Positions 36,330 through 45,190 of a stretch of 50,376 nt of DNA are shown piece by piece. How positions within the stretch are numbered: position 1 is the first letter of the stretch; every line of letters starts with the position of its first letter. This stretch comes from DATCDR01 sp036510575 (lineage in GTDB: Bacteria; Actinomycetota; Acidimicrobiia; Acidimicrobiales; Bog-793), in the NCBI GenBank assembly GCA_036510575.1, contig DATCDR010000059.1, positions 1 through 50,376 of the forward strand, written 5' to 3'. The notes under the pieces were generated by a model, which ran no database searches, was not told the DNA's origin, and saw only the letters and a program-made list of their open reading frames with translations. Both the position numbers and the translations under genes were made by a program.

Positions 36330-36437
36330 CGCCGCTTTGGCCCGTAGGCGTCCTCCTGGCCAGATGGCGAGTCGTTACTGGCGAAGCGACGCTGCGAGGC
36401 GCGCGAGCATGCGGGCTCACTCAGACACGATGCTTAG

Positions 36438-36944
36438 GTGATGGAAGCGACAGAGGACGTATCGATTCGAAGGGCGGGAGCCCGGGACCTCCTGGCGACG
36501 TTGCAGGTCTTGGCAACCGAGCATCCAGAGCGCGAGGGCCCGACGACGCCCTCAACACTTGAGCAACGGACCTGGACGCAGATGATGCGCGATGGCTCTC
36601 CGATGGTCTACCTCGCAGAGATGGCAGGATTGGCAATCGGCACGGCGACGTTGCTCGTGATGCCGCACGTCACCTACGCGTGTCGTCCGACGGCGTTCAT
36701 CGAAGCGGTCGTCGTAACTCCCGCCCATCGCCGTAGAGGTGTCGCCACCGCGATCATCCATCGTGTTCTCGAGGACGCAAAATCCTTGGATTGCAACAAG
36801 GTGCAGCTCCTCTCGCACAAGCGCCATTCGGACGATGGAGCCCATCGCCTCTATACCGCGATTGGATTCGAGCCTGAGGCGGAGGGCTTCCGGCTCTATC
36901 TGGGCGACGTCCCGCCTGCGGTTCAGGCGGCGCGAGTCAACTGA
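36438..36944 (+). CDS. GNAT family acetyltransferase
   Basis: This protein of about 168 residues begins at GTG/ATG codons 36438/36441. The acetyl-CoA motif A is FIEAVVVTPAHRRRGVATAI, and motif B is DGAHRLYTAIGFEPEAEGF. The whole fold is intact, unlike the interrupted GNAT 3 kb upstream. The substrate is unknown. It is divergent from the secreted protein. Confidence 0.88.
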   Translation: MMEATEDVSIRRAGARDLLATLQVLATEHPEREGPTTPSTLEQRTWTQMMRDGSPMVYLAEMAGLAIGTATLLVMPHVTYACRPTAFIEAVVVTPAHRRRGVATAIIHRVLEDAKSLDCNKVQLLSHKRHSDDGAHRLYTAIGFEPEAEGFRLYLGDVPPAVQAARVN

Positions 36945-37082
36945 GTGTCAGTGGGCGCGCGTCGAGCTCGTGGTACATACACGCCAGCGGGTCTACTCAC
37001 CTACTACTTTCGTGGTCGTCTCCCCGTCGGTGCCTGCGTTGGAGCGGAGTCGGTCGGGCACCAGGTCCTGCGACACGCTGAC

Positions 37083-37709
37083 CTACGACCTGGTCGCAAG
37101 CAACGTGAGTCCGTCGCCGGAGAGGTCGACGTGTGATCCGCGGCGACCGACCATCGCGAGAATGAGCGAGTGAAGGGGCCCGGTAACAACCGGTCCGTTG
37201 CCATGTGACCATTCACTGTCGGTTGCCACGAGCGCGAGCCCCTGGATTCGCCGCTTCGCGCCGATCAACAGGTTGGAGTTCTTCCAGCTGTCTGCGACGG
37301 CGACGAGAGCGGACTCCTCGGGCTGATGACGCATTCCGAGAGGTCGTCGGATGTCGTCGCCGTGGACGACGATTTCGCCGAGCATGGCAATTACCGGTGC
37401 AGGGGGATGGTTCGTTGTCGTCGTGCGTGCTCGAAGACGTCGAATGAGCTCGCTCGTCTCGATTGAGCCGAGTCGATGCGCGTCCTTATCGGTAAACGCG
37501 TGGAACCTGAAGCCCACGGCAGCAAGATCGCGGTAGAAGTTCGCGGGTGTCTGTTCGGCAGCAGCCAGGACGTGACCAGCAGCCTGACGTACCGACCAGC
37601 CCGTGCACCAAGACGGCGTAGCCCACTGTTCGTCATCGAGCGTTTCGAGTGTCTCGACGAGTGCGATGCGCTCGGTGTGAATGTGCTTCCAGATTTCGTC
37701 GCGCTTCAT
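37083..37709 (-). CDS. Maleylpyruvate-isomerase N-domain (DinB-like) protein, second copy
   Basis: This 208-residue protein of the TIGR03083/MPI type has the start WKHIHTERIALVETLETLDD, the signature PSWCTGWSVRQAAGHVLAAA and a second His group in MLGEIVVHGDDIRRPLG. The C-terminal SCP2-like end is VDLSGDGLTLL. It is the last gene of the second ArsR-AHSA1 cassette, 65 bases after the unknown 133-residue gene. It is clearly different in sequence from the copy at 25161, so it is not a recent duplication. Confidence 0.83.
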   Translation of the reverse strand: MKRDEIWKHIHTERIALVETLETLDDEQWATPSWCTGWSVRQAAGHVLAAAEQTPANFYRDLAAVGFRFHAFTDKDAHRLGSIETSELIRRLRARTTTTNHPPAPVIAMLGEIVVHGDDIRRPLGMRHQPEESALVAVADSWKNSNLLIGAKRRIQGLALVATDSEWSHGNGPVVTGPLHSLILAMVGRRGSHVDLSGDGLTLLATRS

Positions 37710-37774
37710 TTCGCGTTCCTCTCAGATGTTTCTGCACCGTCGACGTGGCGAGTGCGACCCCTGTCTTGTTGTTG

Positions 37775-38176
37775 TCAGATCGCTCGCATCTTGTTGTTGC
37801 GAGCCTCGTGGGTAACTTCCGCGAGGCCGAGCAGTTCGAGCAGCGGTGGGAGGTACATGCCGAATCGACCTCGATAGCCGTTTCGCAGCCCGTACCAGCC
37901 GCCAATGGGGTTCTCCGGAGAACGTCCCCACGCCTCGACCGTGCCAGGAGCAGGCTCCTTCTTTTCGTCGGCTGCCCCGAGATCGATCCAGCCCCCCTCG
38001 GCCCGCAGCCATTCGTGAAGATCGTCAATCGCCCGGGCGTCGTAGCGGAGTGTCGTCGATCCTACCTGGCAGATCAGGACCGGAGGGGCCGTCTCGTCGT
38101 CGCGATAGATCGTGTACGAGGACGTCCCCGGGGGAGTACGCAGCTCCCAGGGATCAGCTTTTGTTCCTTCGGCCAT
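37775..38176 (-). CDS. Conserved hypothetical protein in ArsR-AHSA1 cassette
   Basis: This 133-residue cytosolic protein starts DPWELRTPPGTSSYTIYRDD, with VLICQVGSTTLRYDARAIDD, VEAWGRSPENPIGGWYGLRN and the end EVTHEARNNKMRAI. The dense Trp/Gly/Pro motifs suggest a strongly conserved family, which I cannot name with certainty. Its ATG overlaps the AHSA1 stop by one base (TGATG at 38174-38178). Co-translation with AHSA1 suggests a shared ligand or complex. Confidence 0.75.
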   Translation of the reverse strand: MAEGTKADPWELRTPPGTSSYTIYRDDETAPPVLICQVGSTTLRYDARAIDDLHEWLRAEGGWIDLGAADEKKEPAPGTVEAWGRSPENPIGGWYGLRNGYRGRFGMYLPPLLELLGLAEVTHEARNNKMRAI

Positions 38177-38622
38177 CAGATGGCTCCTCTCTCAATTGCC
38201 GTGCGAAAGTGCGGCAGGAGCGTCTCCCATCCGACTCGGTTGCGGTCTCGCCAGTTCTCGGCGCCTACGCCGAGGTGGTCCCAGCCGTAATGCTCGATCA
38301 CGATGCGGGTAGTCGTCGGTCCGAGTTCCTCGAAGCGGATCTGTACATCTGTTGCAGCACCTCGATCGCGTCCGAGATGCCATCGATAGGCAAAGCCTCG
38401 CGGCGGTTCCCAGAGCGTGATCTCACCCCAGTCGTGCTCGGTGCCGTCAGGTGATCGCTCGTACATTCGACCGCCGACGCGCGGCTCGAGAACGATCGTC
38501 TCGGGATTGCCGGAGACCGAGTGGTCCGCGGGCCACCACGTCGCGATGCGAGTCGTCCACACCTCAAAGGCGTGATCGGAGACACAGCGAACTTCGAAAG
38601 CGACATGGAGTGGTTCGGTCAT
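38176..38622 (-). CDS. AHSA1/SRPBCC domain protein, second copy
   Basis: This 148-residue helix-grip protein has VAFEVRCVSDHAFEVWTTRI, the glycine turn LEPRVGGRMYERSPDG, WGEITLWEPPRGFAYRWHLG and a C-terminal helix ending LLPHFRTAIERG. Its ATG overlaps the upstream ArsR stop in ATGA (38619-38622), and its stop overlaps the next gene. It probably binds a hydrophobic small molecule. Confidence 0.87.
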   Translation of the reverse strand: MTEPLHVAFEVRCVSDHAFEVWTTRIATWWPADHSVSGNPETIVLEPRVGGRMYERSPDGTEHDWGEITLWEPPRGFAYRWHLGRDRGAATDVQIRFEELGPTTTRIVIEHYGWDHLGVGAENWRDRNRVGWETLLPHFRTAIERGAI

Positions 38623-38948
38623 TCGAGCGGCTTTGGCGTGGTGTTCTCGGCAACGAGGCGAAAACGCGCGGCTGCTTCACCCCAGACCCGCTCGAGATAT
38701 GACTGAACCGTGGTGAGCCCCGCGCTCTCGAGGTGGTAGATGTGGCGCGTGCCGAGTGCCCGTTCGCTAACGAGGCCTGCATCCTTTAGCAGGCGCAGGT
38801 GACGCGAGACCGCTGGCCGGCTGATCGGCAGCGCTGCGGCGATCTCGTGGACGGGAAGGTCGCCGGAGGCCAGGGTGCGCAGGATCTCGCGTCGGTTGGG
38901 GTCCCCGAGCGCTTCGAAGGGATCACTTGTCGCACTTACTGAGGGCAC
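38619..38948 (-). CDS. ArsR family regulator (second cassette)
   Basis: This repressor of about 109 residues is best started at GTG 38948 with GGAG eight bases upstream. The open frame to 39128 adds an unlikely leader crossing the operator. The DNA-binding part is DPFEALGDPNRREILRTLAS, PVHEIAAALPISRPAVSRHL and RLLKDAGLVSERALGTRHIY. There is no metal-binding Cys motif. A 37-base nested palindrome 40 bases upstream is the probable operator. Confidence 0.9.
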   Translation of the reverse strand: MPSVSATSDPFEALGDPNRREILRTLASGDLPVHEIAAALPISRPAVSRHLRLLKDAGLVSERALGTRHIYHLESAGLTTVQSYLERVWGEAAARFRLVAENTTPKPLE

Positions 38949-38987
38949 GTCGTCAGCTCCATCGGAGCCGCAGCTGGCGCTGTGGCT

Positions 38988-39024
38988 AGGTAACTCGGCG
39001 GTTACCGTAACAGTTGAGTTACCT
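38988..39024. promoter_or_regulatory. Nested palindrome, probable operator of second ArsR
   Basis: Outer arms AGGTAACTC (38988-38996) and GAGTTACCT (39016-39024) and inner arms GTTAC/GTAAC (39001-39011) share the centre 39006. The site is between the ArsR start and the 3' end of the methyltransferase gene. Confidence 0.7.
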
Positions 39025-39063
39025 AATCGGCAAATGGCCTTCGGGCCGGCCGCTGGTGCTCGT

Positions 39064-39879
39064 CTACGAGGTTGCGGTGAAGACCTGAACTGCGAGTGGC
39101 GCGTCATATCTTCCGTCAGGTCGTGCAAACTGCGCGAGGTGCGCGGCTACCGCCTCGCGAGCGGCGGCTAGGCGATCCTCGGTTACGCCGAGGAAAACGA
39201 GCTGGTCCTCGTCCACTATCGCGTCCGGCCCGACAATTGCGACCAGATCGAGTGCGGTGTGCCCAATATCGTGGAATCCGGCATCCTGAAGAATCCCTTT
39301 TGTGTAGGTGGGATCACCGAGGCTGAACGGCCCGGTCGCGCTCGCGCCCGGCGCTGGTGGTGGAGGTGGCGGCACGAACGGCGCGAGGGCGCGACTCAGA
39401 TGCCATCTGTTGTTCTTGGCGACCTGCCAACAGGCAAAGCCGAGTCGGCCTCCTTCGCGCAGGTGTCCTCGAATGTTCTGAAACGCCGCTCGAGGGGATT
39501 CAAAAAACATCACCCCGAACTGGCTGAGTGCAACATCGAACGGGGCGCCCGGGATCTTCTCCTCCTGGACGTCGGCGACGACAAAGCGGATGTTCGTAGC
39601 GTCCTCGTCCTGCGCACGGCGGGTGGAGAAAGCGACGAGTGGGGCAGAGATATCCGCTCCGACGACCTCGCCCGTGGTGCCTACGAGCTTTGCGGCTTCG
39701 AGTGCCGTGATCCCAGCCCCGCTGCCGATGTCGAGAACTCGCTCGCCAGGTTGGAGCTGGAGATGCTCGAAGAGAGCGGGTGTCACTGCGCCGGTGAGCT
39801 GTTCGCGACGGGGCCATACGCCTGACCAGTACGGGTCGTTCCAGCGTCGTCGTTCCGTCTCGTTTGGTCGCTCTGTCAC
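39064..39879 (-). CDS. Class I SAM-dependent methyltransferase
   Basis: This 271-residue Rossmann methyltransferase has motif I VLDIGSGAGITALEAAKLVG, post-I GADIS, motif II FVVADVQEEKIPGAPFDVAL and motif III LREGGRLGFACW. The proline-rich stretch of about nine residues after LAPFV is unusual but not unique. It resembles UbiE/COQ5-like small-molecule methyltransferases. ATG start. The downstream ArsR cassette is on the same strand but has its own operator. Confidence 0.9.
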   Translation of the reverse strand: MTERPNETERRRWNDPYWSGVWPRREQLTGAVTPALFEHLQLQPGERVLDIGSGAGITALEAAKLVGTTGEVVGADISAPLVAFSTRRAQDEDATNIRFVVADVQEEKIPGAPFDVALSQFGVMFFESPRAAFQNIRGHLREGGRLGFACWQVAKNNRWHLSRALAPFVPPPPPPAPGASATGPFSLGDPTYTKGILQDAGFHDIGHTALDLVAIVGPDAIVDEDQLVFLGVTEDRLAAAREAVAAHLAQFARPDGRYDAPLAVQVFTATS

Positions 39880-40382
39880 TTCGCCCCCTACTTGCTCTGA
39901 GGCTTCGAGATGACAACGGAGCCCCGCTCGCCGACATTATTAGTCTCGCAGTTGAGAGCTAGCAGTGCGCGACGCTTTTATGGCGCCCACGGGAATCACA
40001 TCTGGTCGGCCGTCGTGCCGTCGCCCCCGCTCTCGCCACAGAATCCGTGCCTTCTCCGCTGCAGAGGACTGAGCAAAGCGGAAGGGTCGACTAAACGCGC
40101 CAGAGACAGCCAAGATCAGGTCGATCGCCTGCCGGGGCGCGCCAACATCCTGCTCCGCTCCCTTGGCGTGATCGCGGCTCGTGCCTCGCGCCCGGTGATC
40201 GGTCGGCGCAAAGTGTCTCGGCTTCGGCAAATCCGCCCGTTCCGGTCCAGGACTTTTGGGGGCGACGCCTCTGCTTTTGGACTTTCTCGCCTCGCCTACA
40301 CTTCTCGCTACGGCAACTGAGTTTGACGGGGTGTGTCGGGAATCGTCGCTCGTTCGCCAAAATCAGAGTGCGAGGAGTGTTT
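39880..40382. other. Intergenic region, no gene supported
   Basis: Open frames on both strands (for example 39910-40320 plus, 40091-40456 minus) lack ribosome sites and have Arg/Ser-rich composition typical of non-coding GC-rich frames. No RNA element is seen. Confidence 0.4.
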
Positions 40383-40793
40383 GTGACCGAGCCGTCAGCG
40401 ACAGTCCGAATGCAAGCTGCGCAGGCGTTTGCGATGCGCCTTGGACATCGAGACATTGATCAGGCAATGCACTACCTGTCGCCGAATGTGGTCTATCGGG
40501 TCCCTGGACGGCATGCCCTCGCCGGATCGTTTCACGGCGTCGATGCGGTTCTCGCCCATTTACTGGAGTTCGCCGATCGAAGTGGTGGCACCTTTGACGC
40601 TTACAAGTTCGAGGACTGGCTCGCGAGCGAGAACACTGTGGCGGCAGTCCTGGACGCGCATCTGCAAGGACACGGCGCGAGCGTGTCCGAGCGAATGATC
40701 TTCCTTTTGGGTTTCGACGCATCGGATCGGATAGCCGCAGTCAGCGTCTTTTTCGAAAATGAGGACTCGATCGAGCGCTTCATCGGCGTCTGA
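40383..40793 (+). CDS. SnoaL/NTF2-like protein
   Basis: This protein of about 136 residues starts with GTG 40383, five bases after AGGAG. The cone-like alpha+beta pattern is AMRLGHRDIDQAMHYLSPNV, VVYRVPGRHALAGSFHGVDAV and FEDWLASENTVAAVL, typical of SnoaL-like nuclear-transport-factor folds. It may be a small-molecule binding or isomerase-like protein. No partner is obvious. Confidence 0.75.
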   Translation: MTEPSATVRMQAAQAFAMRLGHRDIDQAMHYLSPNVVYRVPGRHALAGSFHGVDAVLAHLLEFADRSGGTFDAYKFEDWLASENTVAAVLDAHLQGHGASVSERMIFLLGFDASDRIAAVSVFFENEDSIERFIGV

Positions 40794-41045
40794 TCGGTCG
40801 CGCCCTCGCCGATGGCGACGCGTCAACATGGCCGCCAGCGGCGAAGTGATCCGAGATTGGCCTGGCGCGGTAGCCGGCCTGGATTCCAGGGTCTGGTAGA
40901 GGCGATGGCGCTGGCTGCTGCACCGCGACTCCTCGGACAGTTGTCCCCTGTCGCAATCGGAAACAGGGGCGGCCACGCATCGAATAGGGCGAAGCGAATG
41001 CCCTTCGCGCGGTCGCGCTGATGTCTCGGCAGTAGGGAATCGGCG

Positions 41046-41062
41046 ATACCCTCTAGGGGTAT
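41046..41062. promoter_or_regulatory. CsoR-type operator overlapping the start codon
   Basis: ATACCCTCTAGGGGTAT is an inverted repeat of the C/G-tract type known for CsoR/RcnR repressors, and its last two bases belong to the CsoR ATG at 41061. Binding here would cover the start of the CsoR-permease transcript. Confidence 0.8.
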
Positions 41063-41363
41063 GAAGATCGAGCTTGTCCCAGAGCCCGGCTACGCCGCCG
41101 ATAAGCAGGCGGTGCTCAAGCGCCTTCGTCGCATCGAGGGGCAAGTGCGAGGGCTCCAGCGAATGGTCACCGAGGACGTCTACTGCATCGATGTGCTGAC
41201 GCAGGTGAGTGCCGCGACGAAAGCACTCGAATCGGTGGCCTTGGTGTTGTTAGAGGACCACCTCGGGCACTGCGTGCACGACGCGACGCTAGGCGGCAGT
41301 GGAGACGCGCAAGAGAAGATCGCCGAGGCCTCCGCCGCCATCGCGCGTCTCGTTCGCTCGTGA
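41061..41363 (+). CDS. CsoR/FrmR family metal-sensing repressor
   Basis: This 100-residue all-helical repressor (DUF156) has the C-H-C ligands C42, H67 and C71 of Cu(I)-sensing CsoR (DVYCIDVLTQ and EDHLGHCV), plus LKRLRRIEGQVRGLQRMV, the DNA-contact face. Extra His70 and His73 flank the site and could alter metal choice. Only one base separates the GGGG of the operator from ATG, so the message may be leaderless. The permease gene follows after 22 bases. Confidence 0.9.
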   Translation: MKIELVPEPGYAADKQAVLKRLRRIEGQVRGLQRMVTEDVYCIDVLTQVSAATKALESVALVLLEDHLGHCVHDATLGGSGDAQEKIAEASAAIARLVRS

Positions 41364-41385
41364 TCACAGTTGTTTTAGCGCTTTG

Positions 41386-42852
41386 ATGATCGCTGCGGTT
41401 CTCCCGGACATCGGACGTAGCTTCAAAGAGGCGTTCTTCATGTTCTGGGAGACGCTTTGGCCGATAGTTCTCGGCTTTGGCCTATCCGTTGCCGTACAGG
41501 CCTTCGTCTCTCGCGAGCAGATGCAACGAACCCTCGGCAACCATCGTCCGGCAACGGTTGCCAAGGCAGGTGGTCTCGGGATGATTTCGTCGTCGTGCTC
41601 CTATGCGGCCTCCGCGATGGCGAAGTCGCTCGTCGACAAGGGCGCTGACTTCATCGCGTCGATGGTGTTCATGTTCGCGTCGACGAACCTCGTGGTCGAG
41701 CTCGGTGTCGTGCTCGTGATTCTGATGGGGTGGCAGTTCGCAGCGGCCGAGTTTGTCGGCGGCCCGATCATGATCGTCTTGCTCGTCGTACTCGGCGGAT
41801 TCATCCTCACCCCGCGAGTGGTCGCGGCGGCGCGACGAGGCAGCTCAAACGGAGACGAGGTTTCACATCGCTCGGCGGTTTTGAGCGGTGCGGCCGGTCC
41901 GAGCTGGCGGGCGAAGCTCTCCACTCGCGCCGGCTGGTCCGACGCGGCCAGCTACACGATCAGCGACTTGAAGATGCTCCGCAGAGAGCTGGCCGTCGGA
42001 TATCTCGTCGCGGGCTTCCTCGCCGTCCTCGTCCCACCGGGCGCGTGGAATGCAATGTTTATCCGAGGCCATGGCGCTTGGACGGTCCTCGAGAACGCCG
42101 TCGTGGGGCCGGTCATCGCCTTTGTGAGTTGTGTCTGCTCGATCGGGAACGTGCCGATGGCTGCCGCGCTCTGGAAAGGCGGCATCAGCTTCGGCGGCGT
42201 GGTGAGTTTTCTCTTCGCCGACCTTGTCGCTGCTCCGCTCGTAATGATCTACCGCCGCTACTACGGCGGACGCTTGACGCTCCGCCTCGTCGCCCTGTTC
42301 TGGGTGGTGATGGCTGGTGCAGGCCTCATCGTCGAGGAGATATTCGCTGGTGCTCGCCTCATTCCGCGTCGACGACCTTCGGCGATCGCCGCTATCGCCT
42401 TCCACTGGAACTACACGTCGGTCCTAAATATCGTCGCGCTGGCGGCCTTTGGCTACCTGTACTGGATGTACCGGAATAGGGCGCGATTCGGCGGTGGCGT
42501 CGGGTACGCGCTCGACCCGGTCTGTGGCATGCAGGTTCGAACCTCCGACGCCCCAGCGACGAGCGTGCACGAGCGACGCCGGTACTGGTTCTGCTCTGAT
42601 CGCTGTGCGGAGCGATTTGCATTGACTCCCAGTCGTTTCGTTAACGCGCTAGCCCCGACCCACGAGCATTCCGAGATGGAGGAAACGACGTTGGTTACTG
42701 ATCCGGTCTGTGGGATGAGCGTCGACCCGGCAGACGCGGCCTCGATACGTACCTACGAGGGTAGGAACTACTTCTTTTGCACCGTTGGGTGCGCCGAAGC
42801 CTTTGACCTCGATCCAGGCCGCTACGCGGCTTCGACGGTCGCCGATTCATAG
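41386..42852 (+). CDS. Permease with two C-terminal YHS metal-binding domains
   Basis: This protein of about 488 residues has two membrane blocks (roughly 18-145 and 200-362) like pfam03773/ArsP permeases. Cys residues in the helices (C71 in SSSCSY; C249 and C251 in SCVCSIG) could touch metal. Two YHS modules follow: DPVCGM at 377-382 with C380, C403 and C407, and a second at 439-444 with C442, C465 and C469. ATG at 41386 is the likely start; the frame to 41299 overlaps CsoR. Co-transcription with CsoR argues for copper or another soft-metal efflux. Arsenite/organoarsenical transport is the alternative. Confidence 0.88.
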   Translation: MIAAVLPDIGRSFKEAFFMFWETLWPIVLGFGLSVAVQAFVSREQMQRTLGNHRPATVAKAGGLGMISSSCSYAASAMAKSLVDKGADFIASMVFMFASTNLVVELGVVLVILMGWQFAAAEFVGGPIMIVLLVVLGGFILTPRVVAAARRGSSNGDEVSHRSAVLSGAAGPSWRAKLSTRAGWSDAASYTISDLKMLRRELAVGYLVAGFLAVLVPPGAWNAMFIRGHGAWTVLENAVVGPVIAFVSCVCSIGNVPMAAALWKGGISFGGVVSFLFADLVAAPLVMIYRRYYGGRLTLRLVALFWVVMAGAGLIVEEIFAGARLIPRRRPSAIAAIAFHWNYTSVLNIVALAAFGYLYWMYRNRARFGGGVGYALDPVCGMQVRTSDAPATSVHERRRYWFCSDRCAERFALTPSRFVNALAPTHEHSEMEETTLVTDPVCGMSVDPADAASIRTYEGRNYFFCTVGCAEAFDLDPGRYAASTVADS

Positions 42853-43084
42853 GCGGTGCTGATGCGTGCGACACCGCACGACGAGCCGTTACGTGCCGCC
42901 GCGGAGCAGTCACGAAAGCCCGATCCCGCGTCGCGCACCCGGCCGTTCATCGGTCCTTGCCGCCACGGCTTCGTAGGCGTGGTCGCGAGCCGTGATTTAT
43001 TCGCGCGTGCGCGGGCACGACGTGGTTTGCTTATGGTTGAACGCGCACGTCCGGCTCCACGGATCATGGGAAACAGGAGTGTCT

Positions 43085-44782
43085 ATGCCTTTTGACCTTG
43101 TCATACGTAACGGCACGGTCGTCGACGGTTCTGGCCTCGCGGCCTATCGCGGCGACGTGGGGATTCGAGGTGGACGAATAGCGCGGATCGGTCGCCTCGA
43201 CGAGCGCGGGCGTCAAGAGATTGACGCCGATGGTCTCGTCGTGACGCCTGGATTCATTGACGCCCATACCCACATGGATGCGCAGGTCTTCTGGGATTCG
43301 CTCGGAACCAACTCCTGTTGGCATGGCGTGACGTCGGTGCTAATGGGGAACTGCGGATTCACGCTCGCACCGTCGAAGCCAGGTGCCCACCAGCTCGTAA
43401 TGGACAATCTTGAGCGGGCAGAGGACATCCCAGCAGAGGCCATGGCGGCGGGAATCGACTGGAGCTGGGAGAGCTTTCCTCAGTATCTGGACGCGGTCGA
43501 GCGGACCCCGAAGGCGATCAACTACGCCTCGCAGATCGGCCACTCCGCACTGCGTACCGCCGTCATGGGTGAGCGTGCCTTCGGCGGTGTCGCGAGCGAA
43601 GCGGATCTCGGTGCGATGTCCTCGACCCTCGCGGAGGCACTCCTTGCGGGTGCATTCGGCTTCTCGACGTCGATCAGTGACCATCACGTAACGCCGGCTG
43701 GACGGCCTATCGCATCGCGCTCTACCTCGTGGGAGGAGCTGAGTGCCCTCGTCGAGGTAGTCGGGCACACCGGATTCGGGGTGTTCCAGCTCGCCGTCGA
43801 CACGTCCCGAGCCGAGTCCGAGGATTTGCAGCTCGCGATGTCGTTCTACGACGAGCTTCGGAAGCTCGCGGTCGCGACGCGGGTCCCTACTACCTATGGA
43901 CTACGTCACCAACACCTAGACGAGCAGCTGGCGACCTTCGACGCCGCGGCGACAGAGGGTGGGTCGATGTTCGGCCAGTGCGAGGCGATCGCCTCGACGT
44001 CGTTGCTCTCGTTCGAGACGAGCATGCCGTTCGATCAGCTGCCCGAGTGGCGAGAGGTCCGGTCGCTGCCACTCTCCGAGCAGGTCGCAGTGCTGCGAGA
44101 TGCCACGCGTCGAGTCGAGCTGCTCGCCGCGCTCGACGCCGCAGTCGCGGCCGGCGGCTTCGCCGGCACGCGTCGCAACAGGCTGTCGTTCGAGACCTTC
44201 GTGCCGCTTCGCGAGGGCTCGAGTGAGTCTGTCGGAGAGATCGCGGAACGTCGCCGGGTAGCCCCGACCGAGGCGCTGATCGACTGCGCGTTAGAGACCG
44301 ATCTGACGATGCTCTTTCGTATCGCGGCCACTCCCGAACAAGACGAGGCACTCCTCACCGCGATGCGTCATCCGAGAACGGTGATGACATTTGGCGACTC
44401 GGGAGCACACGTCAAGCAGATCTCCGGCGCCGACCATCAGACGACCCTGCTCTCCCACTGGGTGCGTGATCGTCAGGCCTTCACGCTCGAGGAGGCAGTG
44501 CGAATGATCACCCTCGCACCTGCCCTCGCCTGGCAGATTCCAGGACGAGGTCTTCTCCGGGAAGGCATGGTCGCCGATGTGAACATCCTCGATCCGAACG
44601 CCGTAGCACCGGGTATTCCAACGATCGTTGCTGACCTTCCAGGTGGTGCTCGTCGCATTCGTCAGCGCGCGAGTGGCTTCCGCTCGACAATCGTCGGAGG
44701 CATCGAGGTGTTCGCTTCTGGCGAACACACCGGAGCTCTGCCCGGGAGACTACTCCGCGGCCCACTCGCTCTCGTGGACTGA
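43085..44782 (+). CDS. N-acyl-D-amino-acid deacylase-like amidohydrolase
   Basis: This 565-residue metallo-hydrolase (D-aminoacylase family) starts at ATG 43085, five bases after AGGAG. The metal and catalytic sites seen are H61 and H63 in DAHTHMD, C90 in GNCGF, a later His in QIGHSALR, and the conserved Asp in FGDSGAHV. The C-terminal small beta domain (ADVNILDPNAV) is present. It probably hydrolyses N-acyl-D-amino acids or a related amide in the cytosol. Confidence 0.88.
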   Translation: MPFDLVIRNGTVVDGSGLAAYRGDVGIRGGRIARIGRLDERGRQEIDADGLVVTPGFIDAHTHMDAQVFWDSLGTNSCWHGVTSVLMGNCGFTLAPSKPGAHQLVMDNLERAEDIPAEAMAAGIDWSWESFPQYLDAVERTPKAINYASQIGHSALRTAVMGERAFGGVASEADLGAMSSTLAEALLAGAFGFSTSISDHHVTPAGRPIASRSTSWEELSALVEVVGHTGFGVFQLAVDTSRAESEDLQLAMSFYDELRKLAVATRVPTTYGLRHQHLDEQLATFDAAATEGGSMFGQCEAIASTSLLSFETSMPFDQLPEWREVRSLPLSEQVAVLRDATRRVELLAALDAAVAAGGFAGTRRNRLSFETFVPLREGSSESVGEIAERRRVAPTEALIDCALETDLTMLFRIAATPEQDEALLTAMRHPRTVMTFGDSGAHVKQISGADHQTTLLSHWVRDRQAFTLEEAVRMITLAPALAWQIPGRGLLREGMVADVNILDPNAVAPGIPTIVADLPGGARRIRQRASGFRSTIVGGIEVFASGEHTGALPGRLLRGPLALVD

Positions 44783-45190
44783 GCCCCTCTCGAAGCAGAT
44801 GGCGCTAACTCCGGCGAGCCAAGGATCGGTGAGCGGGCCGCGACAGCTGCGCTCGTTTCGTAGGGATGTAGCGCGGTAACGGCACGGAGAGGTGCTCCGG
44901 GCACTTGTGCCGGCGACACGCCGCGCAACTCCTGGTTTCCCCATCCCTCGTGAGGTACCGTCGCTTCGGTTTGGCATGGGGCATCATCACTCAATTCGAC
45001 TCGGGCCGGCGAAGTCTGCTGGTCTCGTCCGGGGAGCAGTTGGGGCGCCGTAGCTGGTACCTGGGGCAGGATGTTGTGTCTCTGCCCCAGCTGATCGACG
45101 TCAGAGCGCGAGGCACGACCCTGGCACTGCCCGGCCGAGACGGCATCAAAGGGTTTCACAGCAGAACTGCGACGAAGTGGAGGGACGCAA
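44783..45190. other. Intergenic region with hairpin
   Basis: No gene is supported. A perfect nine-base stem CTGGGGCAG/CTGCCCCAG with a 12-base loop lies at 45061-45090, about 100 bases before the next start. It has no T-run and could be a leader structure or a terminator of the amidohydrolase transcript. Open frames crossing this region (e.g. 44905-45234) look spurious. Confidence 0.4.

Noticed and set aside
37765..37799. Direct repeat CTTGTTGTTG twice, 25 bases apart
   Set aside because: One copy encodes Asn-Asn-Lys at the end of a gene; probably chance or slippage, with no further copies.
39910..40320. Possible 136-residue gene on the plus strand
   Set aside because: No ribosome site, and Arg/Ser-rich composition without any domain pattern.
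45061..45090. Attenuator or riboswitch in front of the Gfo/Idh gene
   Set aside because: A clean hairpin exists, but there is no alternative pairing, T-run or conserved aptamer sequence that I can identify.
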